From assembly GCA_030340625.1 (NCBI GenBank), contig JAOPHQ010005740.1:5001-69000 (forward strand): a DNA stretch of 64,000 nucleotides. Reading direction: 5' to 3'. The notes under the pieces are model-generated. The model did no database searches, was not told where the DNA came from, and worked only from the letters and a program-made list of their open reading frames with translations. Shown here one piece after another: positions 63,471 to 64,000 of this stretch. A program made the translations under genes and the position numbers. How positions within the stretch are numbered: position 1 is the first letter of the stretch; every line of letters begins with the position of its first letter. Origin of the DNA: Merluccius polli. Lineage: Eukaryota; Chordata; Actinopteri; Gadiformes; Merlucciidae.

Positions 63471-64000
63471 TAGTTGTTGAACGTGCCGTCACGGTCATGT
63501 TTGTTTTGTTGTACTTTTTAAATGCCAGCAATTCCGCACTTTTGTTTAGTCGGTCTAATTTTTTTTTTATACTCGTTCCAACTCAAGCACACACACACAC
63601 ACTCAAAACAAAACAACACTTTAACCGCTCTCTAAGAGAAAGCCGTAACTACTTCCATTGAAGACAACAAGCTTCTACTTTTCGGCTCCAGCATCTCTTC
63701 ACCAGCAGATATAAAAAAGGCCTATGGAAACAGACAACCATCAGCAAGTACAATCCTTCAAGCCCACCAGGCAATGCCCAGATGTGTTCAAACGTTTTTT
63801 CTCACAGCTAGGTTTCAGCCCTATACTGATTACAGATATGGCACTGTGCCTTGCACACAGCAACTTGAACAAGCTTACCTTGCCCTAAAGCGGCAATAAT
63901 CTGGTCCATGCGATCAATATTCAAGCACAGTAACAGTGCAGTGTTATTACAGACAATCTAGTTTGGTACACCCGGGTGCTTTGACGATCATCCATCATGA

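Overview
This is vertebrate nuclear DNA, almost certainly from a ray-finned (teleost) fish. Both genes found are vertebrate genes with spliced exons. The mobile DNA is of kinds common in fish genomes (Tc1/mariner, hAT, small inverted-repeat elements, a repeat tail shared by many fish SINE/LINE families). The window is very rich in (CA)n, (GA)n and homopolymer tracts. The species cannot be named from the sequence.

Layout: (1) Bases 1-4080 are simple-repeat-rich DNA with no gene I can support. (2) Bases 4187-8821 (+) hold the complete coding region of an ELFN1-type gene: four coding exons encode a 928-residue synaptic adhesion protein with a signal peptide, leucine-rich repeats, LRR C-terminal cap, fibronectin III domain, one membrane segment and a long cytoplasmic tail ending in a PP1-docking motif. 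Its 3' UTR follows, with polyA signals near 10.93 kb and possibly 12.6-13.05 kb. (3) Bases about 13.1-23.9 kb are intergenic. They hold a 27-copy 37/38-bp minisatellite (17097-18110), a SINE/LINE-like tail, a possible solo LTR and a 162-bp tandem duplication. (4) From about 23.87 kb to the right edge lies the 3' part of mad1l1 (-): nine exons, 394 codons, covering the C-terminal half of the spindle-checkpoint protein MAD1 with its Mad2-binding motif and C-terminal RLK domain. The 5' exons lie beyond 64000.

The two genes are convergent (tail to tail), the same neighbourhood as ELFN1-MAD1L1 in human. They have no evident functional link; the arrangement is conserved synteny.

The mad1l1 introns carry most of the mobile DNA: an apparently intact 1220-bp Tc1/mariner element with a DD36E (Incomer-like) transposase inside a TA repeat, an exactly 1000-bp hAT derivative with a perfect 8-bp target duplication, two diverged copies of an inverted-repeat family including a perfect 35-bp hairpin, a 372-bp MITE and a Tc1 fossil. 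I found no tRNA, rRNA, CRISPR array or bacterial-type operon, and no clear new system. The most distinctive items are the intron-split elfn1, the intact DD36E element and the GATA-motif minisatellite.
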